This document shows, piece by piece, positions 52,704 through 62,162 of a stretch of DNA of 64,000 nt. Position numbers and translations under genes: made by a program. Source of the DNA: Pseudomonadota bacterium (GTDB taxonomy: Bacteria > Pseudomonadota > Gammaproteobacteria > Steroidobacterales > Steroidobacteraceae); assembly GCA_023391815.1 (NCBI GenBank), contig JAEWAF010000129.1:1-64000 (forward strand). The letters run 5' to 3'. Numbering within the stretch: the first letter of the stretch is position 1; every line of letters begins with the position of its first letter. The notes beneath the pieces are model-generated. The model was not told where the DNA came from, made no database searches, and saw only the letters and a program-made list of their open reading frames with translations.

Positions 52704-54884
52704 TCAGCCGGTTTGCAAAACTTTGCGCACGGCGTTCGTGAGCAGGCGACGTTGCATAGCTTGGGAAATGGAATCGGCTCGGGAGAGACCCATGCGCGCG
52801 AGGTGGGGCTGAACGGCCGGAACGGGCGAGCCATTTAACAGTGCGTCGAGCAACGTCAACACACGACCCGACCACGACTGCGTCGACGCCTGCAACGAGC
52901 GCAGCGCTTTGGAGAGCACGATCTCTTCGGCGGTGAAATCGGTGCCGAACGGCAATTCAGCAAACAAACCGCGCTCACGCCAGGGCGCGAATCGGGTCGC
53001 CAGCTGTTGCGGCGTGTTGGCGCGTGCCGCGTCCGGAATCTGCCAATTCTTCGGCAATTTGCCGGCGCGCTGCGCGTCGGCGACGAAGGCTCGTTGGAAA
53101 CGAGCATCCATGATGCCGATCAGCGCTTCGACGATCTCCCGATCGGTGCGGCCGCGTAGATCGGCAATGCCGTATTCAGTGACGACGATGTCGCGCAGAT
53201 GACGAGGTACGGTGCAATGTCCGTAACTCCAGACGATGTTGGACGATGTGACCCCGTCAGCGGTGCGTGTCGACCGCAAACAAAGAATGGAGCGTGCTTC
53301 GGGCAGCGCGTGCGCCATTGCCACGAAGTTATATTGCCCGCCCACGCCGCTGACCACGCGCCCGTCCGCGAGCGCATCGGAAATGGCACCACCGAGCCCG
53401 GTGACCATCATGGTCGTGTTCACAAAACGCGCGTAGCGACGCTGTGCGACTTTCAACTCCCACTCATGGCCGTACAGCTCGTTGACGAAGCTGATCCCGC
53501 GCATCGCGAACATTCTGCGCTGAGCGGCGGGCAACTCGCGCAGCCCGGCGTAGAAGCCCTTCGGACCGAAGAAGAACCCTGCGTCGGCGAGCACGCCATT
53601 GCGCAACGTTTCTCCAAGGCAGTACTGCGCGATCTGCGCGCGCTGTTCAGGGTCGGAGAACGTGGCTCGCAACTGTTGGCCGTCCGGCGTGATCAGCACG
53701 CCGCGGTCGTATTCGACGTCGTCACGAAACAAACCGACTTCGCGAAATTCCTGGAAGTCGGCGAACGACATCCGATTCATGCCGGCTTCGACCAGCGCGT
53801 CGAGCGTGTGCAGACTGACGTTCTCATCGATGTGTCCGTCATCGATGAGTCGTTGCAACTTGGCGCTCGGATAGACGCGGCGTTTCAGGATGCCGCTGCG
53901 GTAGAGGTCCAGGAACCCGTCGGCGAGCATTTCAGTGCAGCCATAGAGGCCGCGCTCGAACGGCGCCGTGCCGCCTTCGCTCTCGATCAGACGGCGATGT
54001 CGGGCGAGGATGCCGGTCGACTCCAGAACTTCACGGTACAGCGCGGGTTGCTGCTGCCGAAGTTGTAACGCATAGCAAATGCCGTCGCCGAGCTCACCGA
54101 TGCCCAGCTGCAAGGTGCCGCCGTCGCGAATCAGCGTGCTGACGTTCAGCGCGATGGCATGTTCGGTCGGTGGGATCGGCATGTTGGGCGGACTGAACAG
54201 CGCCGTGCCCGGATCCTGAACCAGGAAATCGAAGGTATCGGCGGTGACCAGGGCATCGCCATACATGAAGGGCAGCTCACGATGCACCTGGCCGATCAAT
54301 ACGAACGGCTTGCTGCTGCCGGCCGCGCGCATCGCTGCGATTTGCGGCAGCAGGTCGGCGGTCATGTCCGCGTTGGAGCCGAGGCTCAGCAAGCCCGGCG
54401 CTTCGTTTACCGGCGGGGCAGCGACGAGCTGGGCGATCACATTGAGACCACGGCGTAACGCGTCTCGCGCAACGTGCGTGTAGTTGCTGCTCAAGTAATG
54501 CTGCTGCAAATGTTCGTTACGCAGCCAGGCGCCGGGTTCCATGTAGAACTCGAGCACTTCGATATTCGGCGGCAGCTGCTGTCGCTCGATCAGCCGCAGG
54601 TAATCCAGCTCCGGATAATTGCCGAACACCCGACGGGTGAACGGCTCGATGAAACGCTGCTCCAGATCGGTCCGACCGCGCGGCGCTCGCAACGACAGCG
54701 CCGTGATGATGGTCAGTTTGACTTGGGGATCGGCAAGCGCGCGGGCCACGAATGCGTTGACCAGCGTATTGGGCTTGCCGATGGCGACGGGCAGGCCGAG
54801 CACGACGTGTTTGCCGACGCGTTTGAGCGTGGCCTCCACGCATTCGTCGGGTGCCGTGAATTTAAGCGACGCGGCTGCGGTCAT
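52704..54884 (-). CDS. Acetyl-CoA hydrolase/transferase family protein
   Basis: A 726-residue protein with the N- and C-terminal domains of the acetyl-CoA hydrolase/CoA-transferase family. IGELGDGICYALQLRQQQPA and, in the C-terminal half, GVGGQYNFVAMAHALPEARS and VVTEYGIADLRGRTDREIVE are diagnostic. It hydrolyses or transfers CoA from short acyl-CoA. It is longer than the typical 500-residue enzyme, with about 150 extra C-terminal residues of unknown role. It may be read with the cytochrome b561-YceI genes 43 bases upstream. Confidence 0.88.
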   Translation of the reverse strand: MTAAASLKFTAPDECVEATLKRVGKHVVLGLPVAIGKPNTLVNAFVARALADPQVKLTIITALSLRAPRGRTDLEQRFIEPFTRRVFGNYPELDYLRLIERQQLPPNIEVLEFYMEPGAWLRNEHLQQHYLSSNYTHVARDALRRGLNVIAQLVAAPPVNEAPGLLSLGSNADMTADLLPQIAAMRAAGSSKPFVLIGQVHRELPFMYGDALVTADTFDFLVQDPGTALFSPPNMPIPPTEHAIALNVSTLIRDGGTLQLGIGELGDGICYALQLRQQQPALYREVLESTGILARHRRLIESEGGTAPFERGLYGCTEMLADGFLDLYRSGILKRRVYPSAKLQRLIDDGHIDENVSLHTLDALVEAGMNRMSFADFQEFREVGLFRDDVEYDRGVLITPDGQQLRATFSDPEQRAQIAQYCLGETLRNGVLADAGFFFGPKGFYAGLRELPAAQRRMFAMRGISFVNELYGHEWELKVAQRRYARFVNTTMMVTGLGGAISDALADGRVVSGVGGQYNFVAMAHALPEARSILCLRSTRTADGVTSSNIVWSYGHCTVPRHLRDIVVTEYGIADLRGRTDREIVEALIGIMDARFQRAFVADAQRAGKLPKNWQIPDAARANTPQQLATRFAPWRERGLFAELPFGTDFTAEEIVLSKALRSLQASTQSWSGRVLTLLDALLNGSPVPAVQPHLARMGLSRADSISQAMQRRLLTNAVRKVLQTG

Positions 54885-54927
54885 CGGTGCGGCAATTATC
54901 CGGCCCGAAGCCCAGTCGTGGCTCGAG

Positions 54928-55515
54928 TCATGGAGCGCCTTTCAGTCGCAGCGCGAAGCGGACCTGCACGTCGTTGCCGACCGTGGACGTGTCTTTCCAT
55001 TCGCCCTGGCCGACGCCGAAATCCAGACGTTTGAGCTTCGCCGTGCCTTTCAGCCAGGCGCCGCCGTCCTTGCTTTCGAAGGTGAAGTCGATGGGCACGT
55101 CCTTGGTGACATTGCGCAGGGTGAGCTTGCCGGTCGCGGAATATTTGTTGCCGCCCTTGTCGGTGAACTTGTCGGCGACGTACTGCGCGGTCGGGAAACG
55201 TTTGACGTCGAACAGATCGGCGCTCTTGATCGTGGTGTCGCGCTCGGCGTCCTGGGTGTTCACCGAGGCCATGTCGATCTTTACGTCGAAGCGGCTGGTC
55301 GCCAGATCCTTGGGATCGAAGCTGATGTCGGCGGTGAACTTCTCGAAGCCGCCTTCGAACTGCGCGCCGGCCTGCTGGCCGACGAAGGTCAGTTTGCTTT
55401 CCTTCGGTTGCATGCTCCACTTGGCGGCCGCCAGCGCCGCTACGGCCGCGAGGGCGGCGGCCAGGCCGACGACCAGCCGGCCGGCCAGGCGAGGGGACGA
55501 CTTCGAGAACGTCAT
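54928..55515 (-). CDS. YceI-family periplasmic protein
   Basis: A 195-residue protein with an N-terminal signal or anchor helix (RLVVGLAAALAAVAALAAA) and a YceI lipocalin-like barrel (SKLTFVGQQAGAQFEGGFEK, NTQDAERDTTIKSADLFDVK, RFPTAQYVADKF, FGVGQGEWKD). YceI barrels bind isoprenoid-quinone-like lipids. It overlaps the cytochrome b561 gene by four bases, the common b561-yceI pairing. Confidence 0.92.
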   Translation of the reverse strand: MTFSKSSPRLAGRLVVGLAAALAAVAALAAAKWSMQPKESKLTFVGQQAGAQFEGGFEKFTADISFDPKDLATSRFDVKIDMASVNTQDAERDTTIKSADLFDVKRFPTAQYVADKFTDKGGNKYSATGKLTLRNVTKDVPIDFTFESKDGGAWLKGTAKLKRLDFGVGQGEWKDTSTVGNDVQVRFALRLKGAP

Positions 55516-56075
55516 GATCGATCCTGTTTCAGTTTGACGGGCAGCATGCGACGAAGCACGTTGTCCTTGTCGATGAAATGATGCTTGAGCGCCGCCGCCA
55601 CGTGCAGCAGCGCCAGTCCGAACAGCGTGAACGCCAGCAGCTCGTGAGTCTCGTGCAGAAAATCATAAGCCGGGCGATTCGGCTTGATGAAATCCGGCAA
55701 GGTCACCAGACCGAACCAGCTGACGGGAAAGTTGCGGGCCGAGGACATGAGCCAGCCGACCAGCGGCGTGATCAACAGCAGCGCATACAGACCGATGTGG
55801 GACACGCGCGCCGCTATCCTTTGCCATTGCGGAATGTCGAGCGGCTCGGCCGGCACCGGGTTGAGCCAGCGCCAGATCAGGCGCAGCAGCGCCAGGCCGA
55901 GGATGGTGATGCCGAAGGACTTATGCTGGGCCAGGACCGCGATTTTAGCGGGCCCGAGCGGCAAGCCGTCGGCTCGGTCGGCAAGGATGAACTGCACTAT
56001 GATCAGAACGACGATGGCCCAGTGAAACAGCTGCGCGACGACGCCGTAGCGAGATTCGTCGTTCTTCAGTTTCAT
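55512..56075 (-). CDS. Cytochrome b561
   Basis: A 187-residue four-helix membrane di-haem cytochrome. Candidate haem His residues are in VVAQLFHWAIVV, LAQHKSFGITIL, ARVSHIGLYALL and LLAFTLFGLALLHVAAALKH. Members move electrons from quinol, sometimes to reduce superoxide. The ATG at 56075 gives the normal N-terminus. It is translationally coupled to the yceI gene downstream. Confidence 0.92.
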   Translation of the reverse strand: MKLKNDESRYGVVAQLFHWAIVVLIIVQFILADRADGLPLGPAKIAVLAQHKSFGITILGLALLRLIWRWLNPVPAEPLDIPQWQRIAARVSHIGLYALLLITPLVGWLMSSARNFPVSWFGLVTLPDFIKPNRPAYDFLHETHELLAFTLFGLALLHVAAALKHHFIDKDNVLRRMLPVKLKQDRS

Positions 56076-56178
56076 CGCTTGGTTCGATCCGCCGGGTACT
56101 CGAGGGGCGACAGTGTAAGCGATTCGGGGAGCCGGGCCACGTGGGCTGCAAATCTGACACGATATCGGGACCGAACGG

Positions 56179-56919
56179 ATGCCAGGCATGACAGATCGAA
56201 TCAAACCGGCTCGCATCGGAACGGTCCTGCTGTTGTGTCTCGGGCTTGTCGCTTGTCCGCGACCGGTGCGCCCGCCCGCGCCCACGCCTGAGGTCCCGCC
56301 GCAACCGGCCCCGACCGAGCCCGCCCCGCCGCCTGCCGAGTCCGGCGGAACGCTCTACCAGATCGATTCGCAGGCGTCGGCGTTGCATATTTTCGTTTAT
56401 CGCGGCGGCACGTTCGCGCGGCTCGGCCACAATCATGTGATCACCAGCAAATCGGTGACCGGCCGGGTCTGGGTGCGTTCACCGTTTCCTGCATCCAGCT
56501 TCGAGCTGTCGTTTCCAGTGGCCGATCTCATCGTCGACGATCCGGAGGCCCGGCGCGCGGCCGGCAGCGACTTTCCGCCCGAGATCGCCGACGCCGATAA
56601 AGAAGGCACACGCAAGAACATGCTTCGCAAGGAAGTGCTCGACGCCGCGACGTATCCGAACGTTACGGTTAAATCGGCGACCGTCGAGGGTTCCCTCGAG
56701 GCGCCCAAAATTACCGCGCGGATCACCATCAGGGACGCGAGCAGGAACGTGACTGTGCCGACCCGCATCGAAATCAACGGCGACCGCCTCACCGCGAGCG
56801 GCGAGTTCGACATCCAGCAGACCGACTTCGGCATCAAGCCGTTCAGCATCGCGCTCGGCGCGTTGGAAGTGCAGGACCGTTTGCACGTGCGCTTCAACCT
56901 GGTCGCGGTGAAGCGCTGA
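56179..56919 (+). CDS. YceI-family lipoprotein
   Basis: A 246-residue protein with a lipobox (VLLLCLGLVAC, Cys about residue 26), a proline-rich linker (about 28-55) and a YceI-like barrel (ALHIFVYRGGTFARLGHNHV and later ASGEFDIQQTDFGIKPFSIA). It is a second YceI copy divergent from the b561-yceI operon. The start is ATG 56179, or ATG 56188. Its end faces the S46 peptidase gene at a distance of four bases. Confidence 0.88.
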   Translation: MPGMTDRIKPARIGTVLLLCLGLVACPRPVRPPAPTPEVPPQPAPTEPAPPPAESGGTLYQIDSQASALHIFVYRGGTFARLGHNHVITSKSVTGRVWVRSPFPASSFELSFPVADLIVDDPEARRAAGSDFPPEIADADKEGTRKNMLRKEVLDAATYPNVTVKSATVEGSLEAPKITARITIRDASRNVTVPTRIEINGDRLTASGEFDIQQTDFGIKPFSIALGALEVQDRLHVRFNLVAVKR

Positions 56920-56923
56920 AGAT

Positions 56924-58999
56924 TCAGCGCTTCCCGAGCAATTCGTTGGCCAGATCTTTCGCGCCGTACACGTCTTTGAGCGCGGTGATGATGATGGCGG
57001 GATGCACGGCCACGGTGCGATTCATCGTGCCGTCGTACCAGAAGTTGCCGGCGATGGAGTGAATGTTGCCGTCGAACGCGAGGCCGACCAGGCGGCCCTG
57101 CGCGTCGACCAGCGGACTGCCCGAGTTGCCGCCGACGATGTCGTTGGTGGTCACGAAACAAAACGGCGTGTTCATATCGAGTCGATCGCGCGCGTCCAGC
57201 CACACTTGCGGCAGACGGAACGGATCTTTGCCAGTGGCGCGCTCGTACAAACGTGACAGGTGAGTAAACGGCTCGACCTGCTGGCCCTTTTCCACCCAGC
57301 CTTCGACCGCGCCGTAACTCAGCCGCAGCGTGAACGTGGCGTCGGGGTAGGTGTTCGTGCCGTACACGGCGAAGCGCGCCTTGGCGATGCGCTCCTGAGC
57401 GGACGCGACCGGTGCCTGCACTTCGTCCTCGTAGACCTTACGGACGGCGCGCGCGTCGCCGTCGATTTCACGCGCCAGCACGATCATCGGATCGTTCGAG
57501 CTCGCGACTGCTGCGGTTCCGCCGTCCCACAGCGCCTTGCGCACGGCCGGGTCGCCGAGCTTGGTTTCGGTGATCAACCGCTTGGCCAGCGAATCGGGCG
57601 AGTCCTGGCTGAGCAGTTTGCGAACGACGGCGTCGTCCGGGCCCAAAGCTTCACGCAGCTTGTCGAGCGAGAACGAGAGCGTCAGCTGCTCAAAGTCCGG
57701 ATAGACCGGCGTGCTCGCGAGCAGGCTGGAGGAGATCTTGGGGAGATTGGAATCGGCGTACTCGCGCAGGCGTTGCTCGTTGCTCTTGGTGCGTTCGGCG
57801 GCGCCGCGAACCAGCGTGCGCGCATACGAAAACAGCTTGCTGTTGAAACCGATGCCGCCTTCCAGATACACATACCGATCGTAAATCTGACGGAAGCGCT
57901 CTTGCGCCGCTGCCGCCTCGTTCCATGCGTCGCCGACGGCGGCGGCGAGTTTCTGATCGGACTTCACGCGCTCGCGCAACTCCCGCTCCTGCGAGGTCTT
58001 GCGCGCAAACAAACTATCGTCGAGCAGCGCGCTCTGGAATCCACGATAAACCTTCAGCGAGTTCTCCACGCTCTGCAGATAGTCGCCGGCGATGCGCGCG
58101 GGCTCCTCGCCCGTCTTGCTCCACTGAATCAGCCGACCCCGCAGCTCGGAGCTGCGAATGAGATAAGTGGGAACGGAAGTGTCGCGTTGAAAGCGCAGTT
58201 GCTCCACCGTCAGCAATCGGCTGGTGCTGCCGGGGTGGCCGGCGACAAAGGTCGCCTCGCCGGCGTGCGGACCTTCGGCGCGCCAGCTCAGATGATTCGG
58301 CGAGCGGATCGGTTTGCCTTTCTCATAAACCCGAAACAGGCTGAAGTCCAGGCTCCAGCGCGGGAAGTTGAAATTGTCCGGGTCGCCGCCGAACGCGGCG
58401 ATGGCGTGATGCGGAGCGAACGCCAGTCGCACGTCATCGTAGCGACGATACTTGTACAGGTAATACTGGCCGCCCTGATACAACGTCACCGACTCGCACG
58501 CGAGCGGGCCGCCACGACTCTTTTCGGAGTTCCTGGTGCACGCGGCTTCGAGCTTGCTCAGCTCCTCCTTGCGTGCCTGGTTCGCTTGAGCGTCCGGCAT
58601 GCCCGCGGTAGCAGCGGCAACTTTCGCGGTGACGTTTTCCATCTCCATCAACACGGAAAGGATTTGCGTCGGACATTTCTTCTCGTCGCTGCGCGTGCTG
58701 GCATTGAACCCGTTCTCCACGTAGTTCGCGCTCTCGCTGGAGATCTGGGCCAGGCACTGCATGGCGCAATGATGATTGGTGAGCACCAGGCCGTCGGGCG
58801 ACACGAACGAGCCGGTACAACCGTTCTCGAATCGCGTGACTGAGCGCTGCACGTGATCCAGCCACGGTTTGTCGAGCGTCACGTTGTATTTTTTCTGGAT
58901 CGCGGCCTTCGGCACGTTGTCGAAGGTCCACATGCCTTCGTCGGCCACGGCCGCAGTGGCAAGCAGAGCCGTGCAGGCGACGGCGAGACTCCGGAACAT
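56924..58999 (-). CDS. S46-family dipeptidyl-peptidase (DPP7/DPP11 type)
   Basis: A 691-residue secreted serine peptidase that removes dipeptides from N-termini. It has a signal peptide (MFRSLAVACTALLATAAVA), the characteristic DEGMWTFDNVP start of the mature protein, the catalytic His in GLVLTNHHCAMQ (about residue 74) and the catalytic Ser in VGGNSGSPLVDAQGRLVGL (about residue 630). Length and motifs are those of the family. It is the last gene of a hemH-VOC-S46 gene line. Confidence 0.95.
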   Translation of the reverse strand: MFRSLAVACTALLATAAVADEGMWTFDNVPKAAIQKKYNVTLDKPWLDHVQRSVTRFENGCTGSFVSPDGLVLTNHHCAMQCLAQISSESANYVENGFNASTRSDEKKCPTQILSVLMEMENVTAKVAAATAGMPDAQANQARKEELSKLEAACTRNSEKSRGGPLACESVTLYQGGQYYLYKYRRYDDVRLAFAPHHAIAAFGGDPDNFNFPRWSLDFSLFRVYEKGKPIRSPNHLSWRAEGPHAGEATFVAGHPGSTSRLLTVEQLRFQRDTSVPTYLIRSSELRGRLIQWSKTGEEPARIAGDYLQSVENSLKVYRGFQSALLDDSLFARKTSQERELRERVKSDQKLAAAVGDAWNEAAAAQERFRQIYDRYVYLEGGIGFNSKLFSYARTLVRGAAERTKSNEQRLREYADSNLPKISSSLLASTPVYPDFEQLTLSFSLDKLREALGPDDAVVRKLLSQDSPDSLAKRLITETKLGDPAVRKALWDGGTAAVASSNDPMIVLAREIDGDARAVRKVYEDEVQAPVASAQERIAKARFAVYGTNTYPDATFTLRLSYGAVEGWVEKGQQVEPFTHLSRLYERATGKDPFRLPQVWLDARDRLDMNTPFCFVTTNDIVGGNSGSPLVDAQGRLVGLAFDGNIHSIAGNFWYDGTMNRTVAVHPAIIITALKDVYGAKDLANELLGKR

Positions 59000-59014
59000 C
59001 GAATTCTCCTTGGG

Positions 59015-59737
59015 TCAATCTTCCGACTGTAGCAGCAGCAGCCGCGTTCCTTCCGGCGCGATGAGAATGGCGTTGCAAGACTCGTCGAGGCTGTCGGGCA
59101 TTTCGTCGGAAAGCTGAAAGCCGCGTTCTCTGAGTCGCGCCAGACGCTCGCGCATTTCACGGTCTTCGAAGGTCAACACCGGCTGGCGGAACGCCCTGGA
59201 ACGATACAACGACAGATTCAGATGGTCACTGGTGATCGCCGTACGCGCGAATGGCTCAGGTTGCTCGTCCCACGCCACGAAGCCCAGCGCCTCCCAAAAC
59301 ACGCGCATGGTGCTCTGCTCGCGCACCGGCAGCCCGTACTCCGAAAAGTAACCGCAGGTGGTCGACGGATGACTTCCGAGTTGCGGCGGCGAAAACGTGC
59401 GGGCCTCGACCACGTTGATGTACTGACCGGAGGGGTCGCGGAAGCTGGCGCGATTGAACACTTCATTGCCCAGCTGCAAGTCTTCGAGCTCGATGCCGAG
59501 CTGCTCCAACTGCTCGATGCCGTGCATGAGTCGCGGCATCACGAAGGTCAGCGCGGGGGAGGGAATTGCCCGGCCATGCAGTCCAAGAAACAAGCGGCCG
59601 TCGGTGACCACCGCGTACGGATGCTGAAAAGTCTCGCCGACCGGCGCCTGCACGAAGCCGAGCGATTCATAGAACGCCAGCGAGTCGCGAATCTCGGGCG
59701 CGTGCACGCTGATTTCCAGGAATCGGCCGAACATCAA
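59015..59737 (-). CDS. VOC (glyoxalase/bleomycin-resistance) family protein
   Basis: A 240-residue protein with two vicinal-oxygen-chelate modules, FLEISVHAPEIRDSLAFYES at the start and a second module from about residue 125. Metal-ligand positions are not clear by eye, so it may be non-catalytic. It starts inside the hemH stop (atga), suggesting co-translation, but its link to haem synthesis is unknown. Confidence 0.8.
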   Translation of the reverse strand: MMFGRFLEISVHAPEIRDSLAFYESLGFVQAPVGETFQHPYAVVTDGRLFLGLHGRAIPSPALTFVMPRLMHGIEQLEQLGIELEDLQLGNEVFNRASFRDPSGQYINVVEARTFSPPQLGSHPSTTCGYFSEYGLPVREQSTMRVFWEALGFVAWDEQPEPFARTAITSDHLNLSLYRSRAFRQPVLTFEDREMRERLARLRERGFQLSDEMPDSLDESCNAILIAPEGTRLLLLQSED

Positions 59738-60831
59738 CGTGGCGCGCCGCTAGCCAGCGCCCGCTGCAGACTGGCTTGCGCTTCGGCGGGCGAGCGAACT
59801 GACGGTTCGGCCCAGCCCTGCATGTGTCGCTCGAGCAAATGAGTCAGCGTCGCGACGTGCGCTTCGCTGGAATTCAACGCGGCAACGTACTCGTACGCTT
59901 CGCCACCCGCGTCGAGAAACAATTGTCGATTGCGAAGCGCGATTTCTTCGAGCGTTTCGAGGCAGTCCGTCGCGAAGCCCGGGCACACCAACGTGACACG
60001 CTTCGGACCGCTGCGCGCGTACTCGAGCAAACGTTCGTCGGTGTAAGGTCGCAGCCATTCCTCTCTTCCCACTTGCGATTGGAAGCTCACGCTCCACTCT
60101 TTCTCGCCGAGAGACAGACGCTCGGCGACCAGGCGCGCGGTCTTCATGCTCTGGCAGTAATAGGGATCGCCGCCGGCGACGTACCTTTTGGGAATGCCGT
60201 GAAAAGAAAACAGGAGATGGTTCTTTTCATGCGCGCGCCAGTGGTGTTCGATGCTGGCCGCGAGCGCGTCGATATAACGAGTGTCGTCGTGATAGCTGCC
60301 GATGAAGCGCAGCTCCGGCACCCAACGCCAGCGTTGTAGCTGTCGGGTCACACGATCGAATACGGATGCTGTCGTCGTTCCCGAATACTGCGGATAGAGC
60401 GGCAGAACGACGATGCGGGTCGCGCCTTGGCGTCGCAACTCGTCGAGGGCTTGTGGGATGGAAGGCGAGCCGTAGCTCATGCCGAGCGCGACGGCCGCGT
60501 TCCAGCGCGATTGAAGCGCCTCGCCGATTCGTTTGACCAGAGCGGAGCTGTGCACCAGCAAAGGCGAGCCTTCGGGAGTCCAGATCTGCTGGTATGCGTG
60601 AGCGCTCTTCGACGGGCGAATCCGCAGGATCACGCCGTGCAGAGCCAGCCACCAGATCAGCCTCGGCGCCTCTACGACGCGCGGGTCCCAAAGGAACTCG
60701 GCCAGGAAGCGGCGGACCGAAGACGGATCGGGGCCGTCCGGGGTCCCGAGGTTGGCAACCAGCACGCCAATGCGAGCGGGACTGCCGTGTTGATAAGAAG
60801 AATCGCCGGAGTAGTGAACCATGGGGCGCAA
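59734..60831 (-). CDS. hemH: Ferrochelatase
   Basis: Inserts iron into protoporphyrin IX. The 365-residue protein has VLVANLGTPDGPDPSSVRRF at the N-terminus, the catalytic His in LLFSFHGIPKRYV (about residue 210), SFQSQVGREEWLRPYTDE and PGFATDCLETLEEIALRN. The first 18 residues are an extension that may not be translated, but no better start is evident. Confidence 0.95.
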   Translation of the reverse strand: MRPMVHYSGDSSYQHGSPARIGVLVANLGTPDGPDPSSVRRFLAEFLWDPRVVEAPRLIWWLALHGVILRIRPSKSAHAYQQIWTPEGSPLLVHSSALVKRIGEALQSRWNAAVALGMSYGSPSIPQALDELRRQGATRIVVLPLYPQYSGTTTASVFDRVTRQLQRWRWVPELRFIGSYHDDTRYIDALAASIEHHWRAHEKNHLLFSFHGIPKRYVAGGDPYYCQSMKTARLVAERLSLGEKEWSVSFQSQVGREEWLRPYTDERLLEYARSGPKRVTLVCPGFATDCLETLEEIALRNRQLFLDAGGEAYEYVAALNSSEAHVATLTHLLERHMQGWAEPSVRSPAEAQASLQRALASGAPR

Positions 60832-60884
60832 GTCTAATGACCCCCGGCCTCAATTCACCAACTGAGCATCCCACCGGCAGCGTC

Positions 60885-60987
60885 GGGTACACGGATGTAC
60901 CCCGCCGCCGCAGGTGGCGGGCGAGCGGCAAAAGTCACGCCTTTTGTCGCCTCGCCGGGAGGGTCGTGGCAGGATGCCCGATCCCGA
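60885..60987 (+). repeat. About 103-bp interspersed repeat, copy A
   Basis: This copy is a near match (about 90 % by eye) to the reverse complement of 62163-62266. It contains the palindrome-like gtacacggatgtac, a GC-rich ccgccgcc/ggcggg hairpin and a cAAAAG...CTTTTg hairpin. It lies between hemH and the PEP-CTERM terminator. It is probably one copy of a repetitive extragenic family. Confidence 0.85.
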
Positions 60988-60991
60988 CCGA

Positions 60992-61020
60992 TAAAAAGAA
61001 AAGCCCCGCCGAAGCGGGGC
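60992..61020 (-). terminator. Intrinsic terminator of the PEP-CTERM gene
   Basis: On the minus strand a 7-bp GC stem (61014-61020 with 61003-61009, loop of 4) is followed by a T-rich tract, the complement of taaaaagaaaa at 60992-61002. It lies about 30 bases after the PEP-CTERM stop and is a standard rho-independent terminator. Confidence 0.88.
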
Positions 61021-61047
61021 CTTCCCTACCAGGAGAGGATTCGCGAG

Positions 61048-61602
61048 TTAGGCGCGAGCCTGCTTGCGACGGCGCTTGCTCAGCGCGATGCCGACCAGGC
61101 CGACGCCCAGCAGGCCCAGAGCGCCCGGCTCCGGCACGTTGGCGACGTTGTTGGCGAAGCCCTGCGCGGTCAGCGTCGAGCCGACCAGGTTGAAGTCGCC
61201 GATGATGGAGCTGATCGTGACCGTCAGCGTGCCCAGCGCGTTCAGCTGCAGCAGGCCCAGGATCGAGAAGCCGCCGTACTCTTCGCCGGCCAGGCCGAAG
61301 TTGGTGACGAAAGCGTCGCCGCCGATGCCCGGCAGGTCGACGAAGGCCAGCTCGTAGCCGTCACGGCGGCCGGTATCGTCGTCAGCCAGGTCGATGGACA
61401 GGTGGAAGCCGGTGATCAGGTCGTTCAGCGGACGGAAGCCGTTGTCGTTCAGGTTGTGGGTATAGGTGTACGACTGGCCATTGCCGATGTACACGCCGCT
61501 GCCGACGTTCGCGGAATCGGTCCAGGTGGCGGGGATGTAATCGGCACGAGCGGCGCCGGCGAACCCGAAGGCAAGCAGCACCAGAGCAAAAAATCGGTTC
61601 AT
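61048..61602 (-). CDS. PEP-CTERM sorting-domain exported protein
   Basis: A 184-residue secreted protein: signal peptide (NRFFALVLLAFGFAGAARA), a beta-rich body (about 22-150) and the tripartite C-terminus VPEPGALGLLGVGLVGIALS then KRRRK. The PEP motif, helix and basic tail are the substrate signal for exosortase, which cleaves and anchors or exports such proteins with exopolysaccharide. No exosortase gene is in the window. The gene stands alone with its own terminator and is bracketed by the two repeat copies. Confidence 0.93.
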   Translation of the reverse strand: MNRFFALVLLAFGFAGAARADYIPATWTDSANVGSGVYIGNGQSYTYTHNLNDNGFRPLNDLITGFHLSIDLADDDTGRRDGYELAFVDLPGIGGDAFVTNFGLAGEEYGGFSILGLLQLNALGTLTVTISSIIGDFNLVGSTLTAQGFANNVANVPEPGALGLLGVGLVGIALSKRRRKQARA

Positions 61603-62108
61603 GTCAGTTTCCCTGTGGGCGTTTGTGGCACGCGGCGTAGATAAAGCAACCGCTGTGCCACGGGTAATTTTTTCCTTGTTGGCCAGGGAACTAGGTGCGA
61701 GGGGTGGCTGCCCTGCATCGGCCCGCCAGCCGAGCTTGTAATAGCGATCGACGCATCGCCGCGTACATTGAGTAAAACCGCCGGCGCATCCGCCTCACTT
61801 CCCGCTGCGAAAGAGTCTGCCGCTGCTGTGAGGGTATTTACCTCGGTTTGTCGCTATACACATTAGGATCTGCGTGCGTGTGATTAGGGATGTCTTCACA
61901 AGGACCCGCATGGTCGGGGCATGCAACCGGGCAAGGACGCCCTCACTTCTTTCCCTGAATTCCTTTTTCGTTTCGGTCGGGTCGCCCCCGGCCTGCCTCT
62001 CTCGATTGCTCGAAGTGTCGCGATTCGTTACTGCCCCCTCCCCGGGATCGCGGCACCTCGCGCAGGGGACCGAGTACTGGTTTAACTTATTCCAGAATCG
62101 GTTCGGAT

Positions 62109-62147
62109 GCGGTCGGCAGGAATCTCCCATCAGACCCTGCCGACCGC
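62109..62147. terminator. Perfect 12-bp hairpin, possible terminator
   Basis: The arms gcggtcggcagg (62109-62120) and cctgccgaccgc (62136-62147) are exact reverse complements around a 15-nt loop, followed on the plus strand by ctccattttaaat with a short T-run. No plus-strand gene ends nearby, so what it would terminate is unclear; it may belong to a small transcript. Confidence 0.5.
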
Positions 62148-62162
62148 CTCCATTTTAAATGC

